A stretch of 64,000 bases of DNA, taken from assembly GCA_022842595.1 (NCBI GenBank), contig JALHPF010000009.1:106601-170600 (forward strand), written 5' to 3'. Below the pieces are notes generated by a model. That model did not search any database, had not been told where the DNA came from, and saw only the letters and a list, made by a program, of their open reading frames with translations. The translations under genes were made by a program, and so were the position numbers. Origin of the DNA: Rubrivivax sp. (GTDB taxonomy: Bacteria > Pseudomonadota > Gammaproteobacteria > Burkholderiales > Burkholderiaceae_C). Position 1 is the first letter of the stretch. Each line of letters begins with the position of its first letter. Below, one piece after another: positions 57,018-64,000 of the stretch.

Positions 57018-58453
57018 AGTCGAGCTTCGACGAAATGCTCAGCGCACAGCAAGAGGTGCGTGACCACTACCGCGTGTACCAGGCCTGGCTGGAAGGCCAG
57101 ACCCAGGCCAGCATGCACGCCCGCCGCGACGAGGCGGAAATGATCTTCCGCCGGGTGGGCATCACCTTCGCCGTCTACGGCGCCAAGGACGAAGAGGGCG
57201 CCGGCACCGAACGCCTGATCCCCTTCGACTTGATACCGCGGGTCATTCCGAAGCAGGAATGGGTCGACATGGAAGCCGGCCTGCGCCAGCGCGTCACGGC
57301 GCTGAACCGCTTCATCCACGACGTTTACCACGGGCAGGAAATCCTGAAGGCCGGCATCGTGCCGGCTGAGCAGGTGCTGAAGAACGCCCAGTACCGACCC
57401 GAGATGGCGGGCGTCAACGTGCCTGGTGACATCTACTCGCACATCAGCGGCATCGACATCGTGCGCGCGGGCAACGCCGACGGCAGTGGCACCTACTACG
57501 TGCTCGAAGACAACCTGCGTGTGCCCAGCGGCGTCAGCTACATGCTGGAGAACCGCAAGATGATGATGCGGCTGTTCCCCAACCTGTTCAGCATGCACCG
57601 CGTGGCGCCCGTGGCCCATTACCCCGACCTTCTGCTCGACACCCTGCGCGCCGTGGCCCCCGCCGGCATCAACGAACCCACGGTCGTGGTGCTGACACCG
57701 GGCATGTACAACAGCGCCTACTTCGAACACGCCTTCCTGGCGCAGCAGATGGGTGTGGAACTGGTCGAAGGCCAGGACCTGTTCGTGCGCGACGGCTTCG
57801 TCTACATGCGCACCACCCAGGGCCCGAAGCGGGTGGACGTGATCTACCGCCGCGTCGACGACGACTTCCTCGACCCGAAGGCCTTCCGCGCTGACAGCAC
57901 GCTGGGCTGCGCCGGGCTGCTGGACGTGTACCGCGCCGGCAATATCACGCTGTCCAATGCCATCGGCACCGGCATTGCCGACGACAAGAGCATCTATCCC
58001 TACGTGCCCAAGATGATCGAGTTCTACCTGGGCGAAAAGCCCATCCTGCACAACGTGCCGACCTATCTGTGCCGAGAAGCCCAGGACTTGAAGTACGTGC
58101 TCGACAACATGCACGAACTGGTGGTCAAGGAAGTGCACGGCGCCGGCGGCTACGGCATGCTGGTGGGGCCGGCTGCCACCAAGGCCGAGATCGCCGAATT
58201 CAGCGCTGTCGTGAAGGCCAACCCCACGAACTACATTGCCCAGCCCACGCTGTCGCTGTCGACTTGCCCGACCTTCGTCGAAGCCGGCATCGCGCCGCGC
58301 CACATCGACTTGCGGCCCTATGTGCTGTCCTCGGGCAAAGGGGTGCAGACGGTACCCGGCGGCCTGACGCGTGTGGCGCTGAAGGAAGGCTCGCTGGTGG
58401 TGAATTCTTCGCAGGGCGGCGGTACCAAGGACACCTGGGTCCTGGAAGACTGA
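57014..58453 (+). CDS. circularly permuted ATP-grasp protein (type 2)
   Basis: 479 residues. Starts with the conserved helix SSFDEMLSAQQEVRDHYRVY; then RRVGITFAVYG, ALNRFIHDVYHGQEILKAG, YVLEDNLRVPSGVSYMLENR, VVLTPGMYNSAYFEHAFLAQ, RRVDDDFLDPKAF, and the nucleotide-binding VVKEVHGAGGYGMLVGP near 375-391, LRPYVLSSGKGVQTVPGGLTRVAL, ending KDTWVLED. All family hallmarks of the ATP-dependent ligase are intact. ATGA overlap with the transglutaminase and a 15-base gap to the alpha-E gene. Confidence 0.95.
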   Translation: MKSSFDEMLSAQQEVRDHYRVYQAWLEGQTQASMHARRDEAEMIFRRVGITFAVYGAKDEEGAGTERLIPFDLIPRVIPKQEWVDMEAGLRQRVTALNRFIHDVYHGQEILKAGIVPAEQVLKNAQYRPEMAGVNVPGDIYSHISGIDIVRAGNADGSGTYYVLEDNLRVPSGVSYMLENRKMMMRLFPNLFSMHRVAPVAHYPDLLLDTLRAVAPAGINEPTVVVLTPGMYNSAYFEHAFLAQQMGVELVEGQDLFVRDGFVYMRTTQGPKRVDVIYRRVDDDFLDPKAFRADSTLGCAGLLDVYRAGNITLSNAIGTGIADDKSIYPYVPKMIEFYLGEKPILHNVPTYLCREAQDLKYVLDNMHELVVKEVHGAGGYGMLVGPAATKAEIAEFSAVVKANPTNYIAQPTLSLSTCPTFVEAGIAPRHIDLRPYVLSSGKGVQTVPGGLTRVALKEGSLVVNSSQGGGTKDTWVLED

Positions 58454-58468
58454 ACGGGGGGAACGAAC

Positions 58469-59431
58469 ATGCTTTCAAGAACCGCCGACCACCTGTTCTG
58501 GATGGCTCGCTACATGGAGCGGGCCGAGAACACGGCCCGCATGCTCGACGTGAACTACCAGACCGCGCTCTTGCCGCAGTCGGCCGACAAGGCCGAGCAG
58601 GGCTGGCGCGGTTTGTTGTCGATCAGTGAACTGACCCAGCCTTTCGCCAAAAAATACAGCGAAGTCACGGCGCGCAACGTCATGGACTTCATGGTGCGCG
58701 ATGCCGACAACCCCAGCAGCATCCTCGCCTGCCTGCGCGCGGCCCGCGAGAACGCTCGCGCAGTGCGTGGCGCGCTGACCACCGAAGTCTGGGAAACGCA
58801 GAACCAGACCTGGCTGGAATTCAACCGCGCGCTCCAGTCTCATGCTTTCGACCGCGACCCCAGCGACTTCTTCGAATGGGTGAAAGTGCGTTCGCACCAG
58901 AGCCGAGGCGTCACCGTTGGCACCATGCTGATGGACGACTCGCTGCACTTCCTGCGCATCGGTACCTTCCTGGAACGTGCAGACAACACGGCGCGGCTGC
59001 TCGACGTCAAGTTCCACGCGCTCACCGGCGACTATTTCGGCGCCGGCAATGTCAAGGAAAGCCAGGAAGTCGATTTCTATCACTGGTCGGCCATCCTGCG
59101 TTCGGTCAGCGGCTTCGAGGTCTATCGCAAGGTTTACCGCAACGTCATCCGCCCCGAGCGCGTGGCAGAGCTGTTGATCCTGCGTCCGGACATGCCGCGT
59201 TCGCTGGCCGCCTGCATGAACGAAGTGCTCTTGAACCTGGAACAGGTGGCCAACGAGCAAAGCTCGGAGACCTTGCGCCGCGCCGGCCGTATCCGTTCTG
59301 ACCTGAAGTACGGACGCATCGACGAGATCCTGGCTACCGGCCTGCATGCCTACCTGACCCAGTTCCTGGACCGCGTGGGCGATCTGGGCATTGGCATCAG
59401 CCGCGATTTCCTGGTGCCGATACCGTCCTGA
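58469..59431 (+). CDS. alpha-E domain protein (DUF403)
   Basis: 320 residues, all helical. Begins MLSRTADHLFWMARYMERAE, the signature of the family, and ends LGIGISRDFLVPIP. The RTxxNLFW(L/M)xRYxERxE element also opens the alpha-E half of the fusion protein encoded at 53320. Alpha-E proteins always accompany circularly permuted ATP-grasp enzymes; role unknown, perhaps a scaffold or substrate holder. Last gene of the run; no clear terminator follows. Confidence 0.95.
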   Translation: MLSRTADHLFWMARYMERAENTARMLDVNYQTALLPQSADKAEQGWRGLLSISELTQPFAKKYSEVTARNVMDFMVRDADNPSSILACLRAARENARAVRGALTTEVWETQNQTWLEFNRALQSHAFDRDPSDFFEWVKVRSHQSRGVTVGTMLMDDSLHFLRIGTFLERADNTARLLDVKFHALTGDYFGAGNVKESQEVDFYHWSAILRSVSGFEVYRKVYRNVIRPERVAELLILRPDMPRSLAACMNEVLLNLEQVANEQSSETLRRAGRIRSDLKYGRIDEILATGLHAYLTQFLDRVGDLGIGISRDFLVPIPS

Positions 59432-59452
59432 AGCTCTCTGGCGGGCCGGGCT

Positions 59453-59848
59453 TCACCGCCGCAGCGACAACGACACGATCTTGCAGCCCAGTACCCCCGA
59501 CAACTTCGACCCCAGTACAGAAGCTTCGCCGTCGTCATAGGTGCGTGCGACCGTGATCCTGTCGACGAAACCGCGGAAGAGCACGATCGACCAGCTTCGC
59601 TGGCCGCGGCCGCCGGGGAAGAGATCAATGTCGACCGAGTCGATCTCGTCGAAGACGGCGACGGTGACAGCGTCCTTCAGCACCCGCCGGTCCACTTTGT
59701 CGAAGATGAACTCGCCATAGGACGACAGCAGGTGCAGCCGATGGTCGTCGTTGGCGACGATGTCCACGAAGGGCTCCACCAGCGGCTGCCCGCTGACCAG
59801 TTCAATCAGCGGCGACAGCCTGACGAGAATGTGGCGGGGAATGTTCAT
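59453..59848 (-). CDS. hypothetical protein (131 aa)
   Basis: The ATG at 59848 (MNIPRHILVRLSPLIELVSG) is preferred to an upstream in-frame start that adds 33 residues of Cys/Arg-rich sequence. The C-terminal part is strand-rich (AVTVAVFDEIDSVDI, SWSIVLFRGFVDRITVAR), as in PH-like barrels. No signal peptide. Not recognised. Convergent with the alpha-E gene. Confidence 0.5.
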   Translation of the reverse strand: MNIPRHILVRLSPLIELVSGQPLVEPFVDIVANDDHRLHLLSSYGEFIFDKVDRRVLKDAVTVAVFDEIDSVDIDLFPGGRGQRSWSIVLFRGFVDRITVARTYDDGEASVLGSKLSGVLGCKIVSLSLRR

Positions 59849-60151
59849 GCTCTTGCGGCAGGGCCCAACGCAACGGGGCAGCGGCTCAACCTTGATCTGG
59901 GCGATTCTGCGCCAGGTGCCGCATTCCTTCGCCAGGGGCCCCATCATGGAAGGCTTGCACCCAAGCTGCGTACCGTAACGGGCCGGGCTGGAACGAGCCG
60001 CTCATCCGATTCGTCGGCGTTCGCCGATGCATCGTTGCACCCCTGCACGTCACATCGATGCAGACGACTTGGGCAAACCCTGTCGAGAGGCTTGAAGTTC
60101 GTGCCGGGCCTGCGATGACTGCAGGACGCTAGGCACGGACAGATGCCGTCG

Positions 60152-60424
60152 TCAGTGCGTGCCCAGGCGAATGAGCTCCAACTCAGTGATCACTTCGTCG
60201 ACGATCGAGAGAAACTCAGACCGGCTCGGGTGCGGCAGCTTCGTGATGATGTCTGATGCTCGCTCGGCGAGCGCGTCACGTTGTGCCCAACGCGCCCAGC
60301 GGCGCACTTCACAGTACGTCAGCAGGGCAAGCCGGCCGAGGTCGTTTGTTCGTCTTGCGTGCTGAAGGCCCGCGAGGACATCTTCGAGCTGCAACTGGAG
60401 GGGGGTGGTGGATGTTGCGCTCAT
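60152..60424 (-). CDS. small helical hypothetical protein (90 aa)
   Basis: From the ATG at 60424 (MSATSTTPLQLQLEDVLAGL). Mostly amphipathic helix with several Arg/Trp (CEVRRWARWAQRDALAERAS) and an acidic C-terminal third. Not recognised. The 5' neighbour is a decayed toxin-antitoxin pair, and the 200 bases to its 3' side hold no gene that I can support. Confidence 0.5.
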   Translation of the reverse strand: MSATSTTPLQLQLEDVLAGLQHARRTNDLGRLALLTYCEVRRWARWAQRDALAERASDIITKLPHPSRSEFLSIVDEVITELELIRLGTH

Positions 60425-60504
60425 GGTGCAGTGCAGCATGAGCGAGAAACCTGAATCAGAGCTTACAGCTCAGGTGGCGGGCGCCGCCATCTGCGCATCC
60501 TCTG

Positions 60505-60748
60505 TCTTCGGCCTTCGAGCGTGGCCTCGGCATTGAAGACGCAATGGGCGTACCTTGAAGGCGCAACCATCCAGGTCGATGGCACTCGCAAGGACCACCC
60601 GAACCTCGCAGTCATGTGCTACGGCGTGCTGGAGGGACATGTGCTCGTCGTTGGATACACACCGTTTGGCGCGCTTCGCCCCGTAATCAGCCTGCGAAAG
60701 ACCAATGATCGGGTGAAATCTCGCCTCGCGTCGGACTCTGGGCTCTGA
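60505..60748 (+). pseudogene. BrnT-type toxin gene, frameshifted remnant
   Basis: One frame reads FERGLGIEDAMGV and then TGA; the frame of the longer reading continues YLEGATIQVDGTRKDHPN, CYGVLEGHVLVVGYTPFG and RPVISLRKTNDR. Joined by one shift near 60550, this is the BrnT order: helix with G-x-E-A, D-x-RKD, G-x-L-x-G strand, VxYTP-G, and the C-terminal ISLRKAN-type motif. The N-terminal strand is not recognisable. The antitoxin-like reading starts two bases after the stop. Confidence 0.55.
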
Positions 60749-60749
60749 C

Positions 60750-61069
60750 ATGGCGCGCGTAGACGCGCACCAGATCAAGCCCCACGCGTACAGGGAACTC
60801 CTTGAACTCACGGACGAAATGCTCGTCCGGGCAGCAATCAATCAGGGTGGTGGCCCCCGGCTCGGAGAGCCCCGGCCAGCTCATCAGCCTTCGCCTGCCC
60901 CCAAGAAGTCATTGAACGGTGGCGTGCCGCCAAGCCTGGCTGGCAAACGCGCATGGCTGGGTGCTTGGCTAAGGGCCCGACCGCCCTTGCAAAGAGCGCC
61001 GCTCAATCCGTCGCTCATCGGCGCGCCAACGGCAGGCCACCAAGGCCCGTCCGGAGGTGCGGTATATAG
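60750..61069 (+). pseudogene. BrnA-type antitoxin gene, frameshifted remnant
   Basis: Starts MARVDAHQIKP then ELLELTDEMLVRAAINQGG in one frame; a second frame gives SPGQLISLRLPP, a third gives EVIERWRAAKPGWQTRM and AGCLAK. Together these make the BrnA arrangement: acidic TDEM helix, strand ISLRLPPEV, and the helix ending KPGWQTRM. Two single-base shifts are needed, so the antitoxin is broken, consistent with the toxin being broken too. Confidence 0.6.
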
Positions 61070-61110
61070 TCCCCTGGCCTCGTGCTTTGGTGGCCCGCCG
61101 TTGAAGCACC

Positions 61111-61836
61111 GTGAGCTTGAACGACAGGCCGATTGGACACACATTGGTTCCTCGCCACGCTTCGCCACTGACGTTTGTCGCATTCGTTCTCGCGCTGTTT
61201 GCGTCGCCCGCACTGGCACAGCCCAGAGCCGCTGCAGAGACCGAGACTTGCGCCGGCGGCGTAGCAACGGTATCTGGCGCAAGCCTTGCCGATCTCTCCG
61301 ATGTCTGTGCGGGGGTGGCCGCGGCTCTTGAGTTCCTGTCACTCCATGGTGTCAAGCCAACTGAGGCAGTCGCGATCAAGGTCACCACAGACATCCCGCC
61401 GGAAGCCGGGCCAACAGCAGCAGGCTGCTACATCGAACAGCGGCGACAGATTTACGTTGTCCCGTACAGCACATTCCGGAAAAACAAAACCTGGTTTGGG
61501 GTAGCCATCAACCGAGAGCTCTTCCGTGCCCTCGCTACCCATGAAGCGGCCCACGCAGTGGGTGCCTGCAACTTCAGGATTCCTAACCCGACCATCCAGG
61601 CCAAGGAGTATCTGGCCTATGTCGCGATGTTCTCCGTCATGCCAGCTGCGCTGCGCAGCCAAGCCCTGCGCAAGCTCAAGACCGAAGGCTTCACCACCTT
61701 GGATCGATTCACGCCACTTCTGTACAGCTTCGACCCCATGCGCTTCGGAGCGGAGGCCTATCGACACTTTGCCGCCACCACCGATCAGACTGCAATCATT
61801 CAGGGTCTGCTTGCTGGAACCATCCTGCAGGACTGA
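61111..61836 (+). CDS. secreted protein with HExxH motif
   Basis: 241 residues with a GTG start at 61111. Signal peptide LTFVAFVLALFASPALA-QPRA. The mature part contains HEAAH in ALATHEAAHAVGACN (zinc-metallopeptidase-like, third ligand unclear; an EYLAYV Glu follows 20 residues later) and several Cys (ETCAGG, DVCAGV, GCYIEQ, GACNF) that could pair in the periplasm. It does not fit any peptidase family I know well. Flanked by decayed DNA on both sides but itself intact, so probably expressed. Confidence 0.7.
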   Translation: MSLNDRPIGHTLVPRHASPLTFVAFVLALFASPALAQPRAAAETETCAGGVATVSGASLADLSDVCAGVAAALEFLSLHGVKPTEAVAIKVTTDIPPEAGPTAAGCYIEQRRQIYVVPYSTFRKNKTWFGVAINRELFRALATHEAAHAVGACNFRIPNPTIQAKEYLAYVAMFSVMPAALRSQALRKLKTEGFTTLDRFTPLLYSFDPMRFGAEAYRHFAATTDQTAIIQGLLAGTILQD

Positions 61837-61888
61837 CCATTTCAGACGTCTCGTGCCTGCACGACGCGGCCTGACTCACCCCACAAGG

Positions 61889-61986
61889 AAGCTGACGCGC
61901 TACGGCAGGCGGTGCAAACCCGGACCCAGCCGGCACTTTCATCGTCTCAGGTCGGGCTTACAGCGCATGCCATAGCGAGTCGGCTT
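61889..61986. repeat. long imperfect inverted repeat between genes
   Basis: Left arm 61889-61926 and right arm 61950-61986 match when one is reversed and complemented, with a mismatch every few bases (about 80 percent identity) around a 23-base loop. Both strands read TRYG-x-RCKPG. It would fold into a stable cruciform or RNA hairpin. No T-run follows, so it is not a simple terminator; it looks like a short dispersed or cassette-like element. Confidence 0.75.
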
Positions 61987-62052
61987 GCGCGAAGAGTTGG
62001 GCCGCACTTGACGGGGCACGAGATGCTGCATTTGGGGCAGCGGAGCATGCTT

Positions 62053-62490
62053 TTATTTTGATGTGGGAGCTGCGGGAATGACGGGAATGACGAGAGGAAC
62101 TCCCTTGTCCACGACAAGGCTATTGAGAAGCTTGGCTTGGGCTTCCCCGGCATTGCGGAATCCGTGGATTGTTCCGCGAGGGTTGCTGTAGGTTTCGCCA
62201 GCGGTATATCGTCTTGGCGGTTGCCCTTCAACCAAGAGCTCTACGACGCCCTCGACGACGGTTCCTACGCAGTCCCCTGGGTGGGTGTGAAATGGGACTG
62301 CTCCCGTCGGCTGTATTGCGACCGAAATCAAAACCATCTGCTTCCGTTCGTCACCTGTAATTGGACTGGTGATGATTGGCTTTGAAGCGAAGAGTGGCGT
62401 GCTGGATTGAGAGTTGTTCTGAGCAGAACAGAGCGAAGCGGCGAGCAATCCAAGACTCAGGACAGCTAGTTCGGGAAAGTAACGCCTCAT
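62053..62490 (-). CDS. exported single-domain cupin protein
   Basis: 145 residues; ATG at 62490 with AAGGAG seven bases upstream. Signal peptide to about SLCSA-QNNS. Cupin motifs PFHTHPGDCVGTVVEGVVEL and RGTIHGFRNAG with three or four metal-site-like His. Small periplasmic cupins of this build bind metal and sugars or signal molecules; activity not deducible. Confidence 0.85.
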   Translation of the reverse strand: MRRYFPELAVLSLGLLAASLCSAQNNSQSSTPLFASKPIITSPITGDERKQMVLISVAIQPTGAVPFHTHPGDCVGTVVEGVVELLVEGQPPRRYTAGETYSNPRGTIHGFRNAGEAQAKLLNSLVVDKGVPLVIPVIPAAPTSK

Positions 62491-62548
62491 CAGCGGCTCC
62501 TTCAAGTTCGTGGCAATTTCGAATGTAGACCGACAAAATGAAACCGAC

Positions 62549-62562
62549 TTGACGAACGTCAA
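62549..62562. promoter_or_regulatory. inverted repeat upstream of the exported cupin gene
   Basis: TTGACG / CGTCAA with AA between, 59 bases upstream of the start. A possible operator or -35 region; no good -10 was found. Confidence 0.3.
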
Positions 62563-62639
62563 ACAGCCGGTTCTGACGTGTGTTCAGACGAAGTGCAATG
62601 CGGTGGTGATGACAGACGCGTAATTGCCAATAGGCGCAC

Positions 62640-62916
62640 TGAACCGCCCCGGATTCAGAGGAGGTTCCTTCGATCGAGGATGGAGCCAACATGAGGAGGT
62701 CCCCGAAGCTTTCCCCCGAGGTACGGGATCGCGCGGTACGCCTGGTCTTCGACGCCAAGGACCAGTACCCGTCGCAGTGGGCGGCCATCGAGTCGATCAC
62801 CAGCAAGATCGGCTGCACGGCCGAGACGCTGCGCAAGTGGGTTCGGCAAGGCGAACGCGACAGCGGCGTGCAGCCCGGCGCCACGACGACCGAGCAGCAG
62901 CGCATCAAGGATCTGG
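62640..62916 (+). mobile_element. IS3-family element, left end only
   Basis: Begins TGAACCGCCCCGGATTCAG, a typical IS3-family terminal repeat, 51 bases before the orfA start, and stops at 62916 where an IS66 end takes over. The rest of orfA and all of orfB are missing. Confidence 0.75.
62691..62916 (+). pseudogene. IS3-family transposase OrfA, truncated
   Basis: The first 75 or so residues match IS3 OrfA: RRSPKLSPEVRDRAVRLV, WAAIESITSKIGCTAETLRK and TTTEQQRIKDL, with the helix-turn-helix. The leucine-zipper C-terminus is replaced by IS66-derived sequence. Cannot produce a transposase because OrfB is absent. Confidence 0.85.
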
Positions 62917-63445
62917 GTAACAGTCTGACCAGTACCGTTCTTGTGGCCGCGGCGGCTGGCCGGCGCCATCGTCTGATGGACTGCGTACCCACTTGATGGT
63001 GTGCACCAACGGAGATGATGCACACCATGAAGGATCAACCAAAAGAGTCGGCGCGGACCCGGCGGTTGCACGACCGGGCGTTCAAGGACGACATGGTCGC
63101 GCAGAGTCTGGTTCCCGGCGCGTCGGTTGCTGCGATCGCGATGAAGGGCGGCATCAACGCCAATCCTCTGTTCAAGTGGCGGCGCGAGCACGTCAGGCCG
63201 AAAGGCGCGGTGGCGCCGGCAGGCGCAACGCTGCTGCCGGTCTGCGTCATTCCGGACGTCGCCGCTATGCCTTCGTCTGTGCTGACCGCTGCGGTCGGCC
63301 GAGGCGCACGTCCCGGCGTCATCGAGCTCGAGATTGCCGGCGCTCAACCGCGCCTTCGCGGCACGGTCGACGAGGCCATGCTGAGCAGCGTCTTGCGCGC
63401 GCTGCGTCGAAGCGAATGATCGGCCCGCGCGCTGGGACCCGGGAA
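62917..63445 (+). mobile_element. IS66-family element, left part
   Basis: GTAACAGTCTGACCAG at 62917 resembles an IS66 end and interrupts the IS3 reading frame exactly there. The element carries tnpA and the first codons of tnpB; homology to tnpB ends near 63445. TnpB and the transposase TnpC are lost, so it is inactive. Confidence 0.7.
63015..63419 (+). CDS. IS66-family accessory protein TnpA
   Basis: 134 residues (starts at 63018 or 63027 are alternatives). HTH region HDRAFKDDMVAQSLVPGASV then AAIAMKGGINANPLFKWRRE, and the C-terminal GVIELEIAGAQPRLRGTVDE, both standard for IS66 TnpA. Its stop overlaps the next ATG (ATGA), as tnpA and tnpB do in intact elements. Intact gene in a dead element. 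Confidence 0.85.
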   Translation: MMHTMKDQPKESARTRRLHDRAFKDDMVAQSLVPGASVAAIAMKGGINANPLFKWRREHVRPKGAVAPAGATLLPVCVIPDVAAMPSSVLTAAVGRGARPGVIELEIAGAQPRLRGTVDEAMLSSVLRALRRSE

Positions 63446-63868
63446 GACGAGTCCGCGATAAGTTGCGGCAGCGGCAAACGGGCAGAGAAGAAGTTCCCGG
63501 GGGCGCTGTTCAATACGCTTCAGATTGGGGTAATGCTGCGGTACAGGAAGCCTTATGGGGCAAGCCCTGAATTCAAGGTGGCCATAGCGAAGGTCAAGCT
63601 TGGGTCGAGCGAGACGGTGGTTGAGGATTCGATCTTCCTTCCTGTCGATCCGGGGGACAAGGAGTGGCACGATATTCTTAAGACCTACTCGGTTCAGACC
63701 GCGGTTCTTGGCGGGCAGCGGGTTGAAGAGCGCTTGTCTATTAGCGTGAGTGTCCGCGAGGGTCGAGACACGGTCTGGAAGTCAGGTGCTACTTCGATAG
63801 TCGCAACATATAGTCCCCCAAAGGCCTCCGTGTTGAAAGAGTATAAGAAACTCTATCTGGTGGAATAG
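63416..63868 (+). CDS. chimeric reading frame: IS66 TnpB start joined to an unknown protein
   Basis: 150 residues. MIGPRAGTR is the start of IS66 TnpB; from about residue 10 the sequence is unrelated: NTLQIGVMLRYRKPYGAS, VAIAKVKLGSSETVVEDSIF, RVEERLSISVSVREGRDTVW, ending KEYKKLYLVE. The DNA here is clearly richer in A and T than the rest of the window. The strand-rich unknown part may be the 3' end of a foreign gene cut by the IS. Translation could still occur through the tnpA coupling. Confidence 0.55.
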   Translation: MIGPRAGTREDESAISCGSGKRAEKKFPGALFNTLQIGVMLRYRKPYGASPEFKVAIAKVKLGSSETVVEDSIFLPVDPGDKEWHDILKTYSVQTAVLGGQRVEERLSISVSVREGRDTVWKSGATSIVATYSPPKASVLKEYKKLYLVE

Positions 63869-63889
63869 CCTGCGGAGTTGCGGGCGGTT

Positions 63890-64000
63890 TCAAGCTTGAA
63901 GTGCAACACCCTGCACTTGGTCGAGTTTGAGCTCGGCAAATACTTCAGAGGGTGTTCGATACCCGAGGATCTTGCGAGGCCGGTTATTGAGTGAAGCCTC
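63890..64000 (-). CDS. IS30-family transposase, C-terminal fragment running off the window
   Basis: 36 residues plus stop: EASLNNRPRKILGYRTPSEV and FAELKLDQVQGVALQA. LNNRPRK-LG is the conserved C-terminal motif after the DDE catalytic Glu in IS30 transposases. The terminal repeat should lie just left, near 63880 (GGTTTCAAGCTTGAAG). Whether the element is complete is not visible. Confidence 0.85.
   Translation of the reverse strand, partial: EASLNNRPRKILGYRTPSEVFAELKLDQVQGVALQA

Noticed and set aside
59949..60151. Coding remnant between the two small hypothetical genes
   Set aside because: Translations in all frames gave no family pattern that I could defend.
61889..61986. Integron attC site
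   Set aside because: Long hairpin present, but no GTTRRRY/RYYYAAC core sites were found at the ends, and no integrase gene is nearby.

Overview
The window is dense, high-GC chromosomal DNA of a betaproteobacterium of the order Burkholderiales, most likely near the Rubrivivax/Leptothrix/Roseateles group. Evidence: a dapA-bamC pair, coaBC-dut, parE/parC, RoxA-type and SlyD-like proteins, a PEP-CTERM protein, and the protein sequence style. I saw no rRNA, tRNA or CRISPR array.

Layout. 1-2112: 3' end of a DinG/XPD-like helicase and a small unknown gene. 2126-18566: a catabolic island. Two genes run leftward (TonB-dependent receptor, MetE-like protein). A rightward run has a double SnoaL-like protein, a histidinol-dehydrogenase-like enzyme (HpsN-like), an SDR, a LacI-type regulator, a second double SnoaL-like protein, a complete sugar-type ABC importer, a bicupin, an alpha/beta hydrolase and an HpcH/HpaI aldolase. 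Most genes overlap by 4 bp. Two CG-centred palindromes with the same core sit before the two rightward transcription blocks and the receptor, and are the probable operators of the LacI protein. The substrate is unknown. 18642-23068: an ICL/PEP-mutase family enzyme and a second, Oar-like TonB receptor, separated by a strong bidirectional terminator.

23372-34823: housekeeping genes (GNAT, SEC-C protein, coaBC, dut, SlyD-like PPIase, RoxA-like hydroxylase, Ala-rich lipoprotein with a structured leader, bamC, dapA, methyltransferase, a 42-residue membrane protein, MFS transporter, dadA). 34805-39050: parE and a PEP-CTERM thioester-type protein, flanked by two decayed genes: a cyclase/AAA-TPR regulator and a second M3 peptidase. 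39092-49690: RlpA-like protein, M3 peptidase, SbtA-like transporter divergent from a LysR regulator, parC, dsbB, RidA, comEC.

49762-59431: a five-gene transglutaminase / circularly permuted ATP-grasp / alpha-E cluster containing two complete enzyme sets, one of them fused. It is predicted to form or remodel amide bonds on an unknown peptide or protein. 59453-64000: a degraded accessory end with small unknown genes, a frameshifted BrnT/BrnA toxin-antitoxin pair, a secreted HExxH protein, a cupin, and nested IS3, IS66 and IS30 fragments, including an open reading frame that starts in IS66 tnpB and continues into unrelated, AT-richer DNA.
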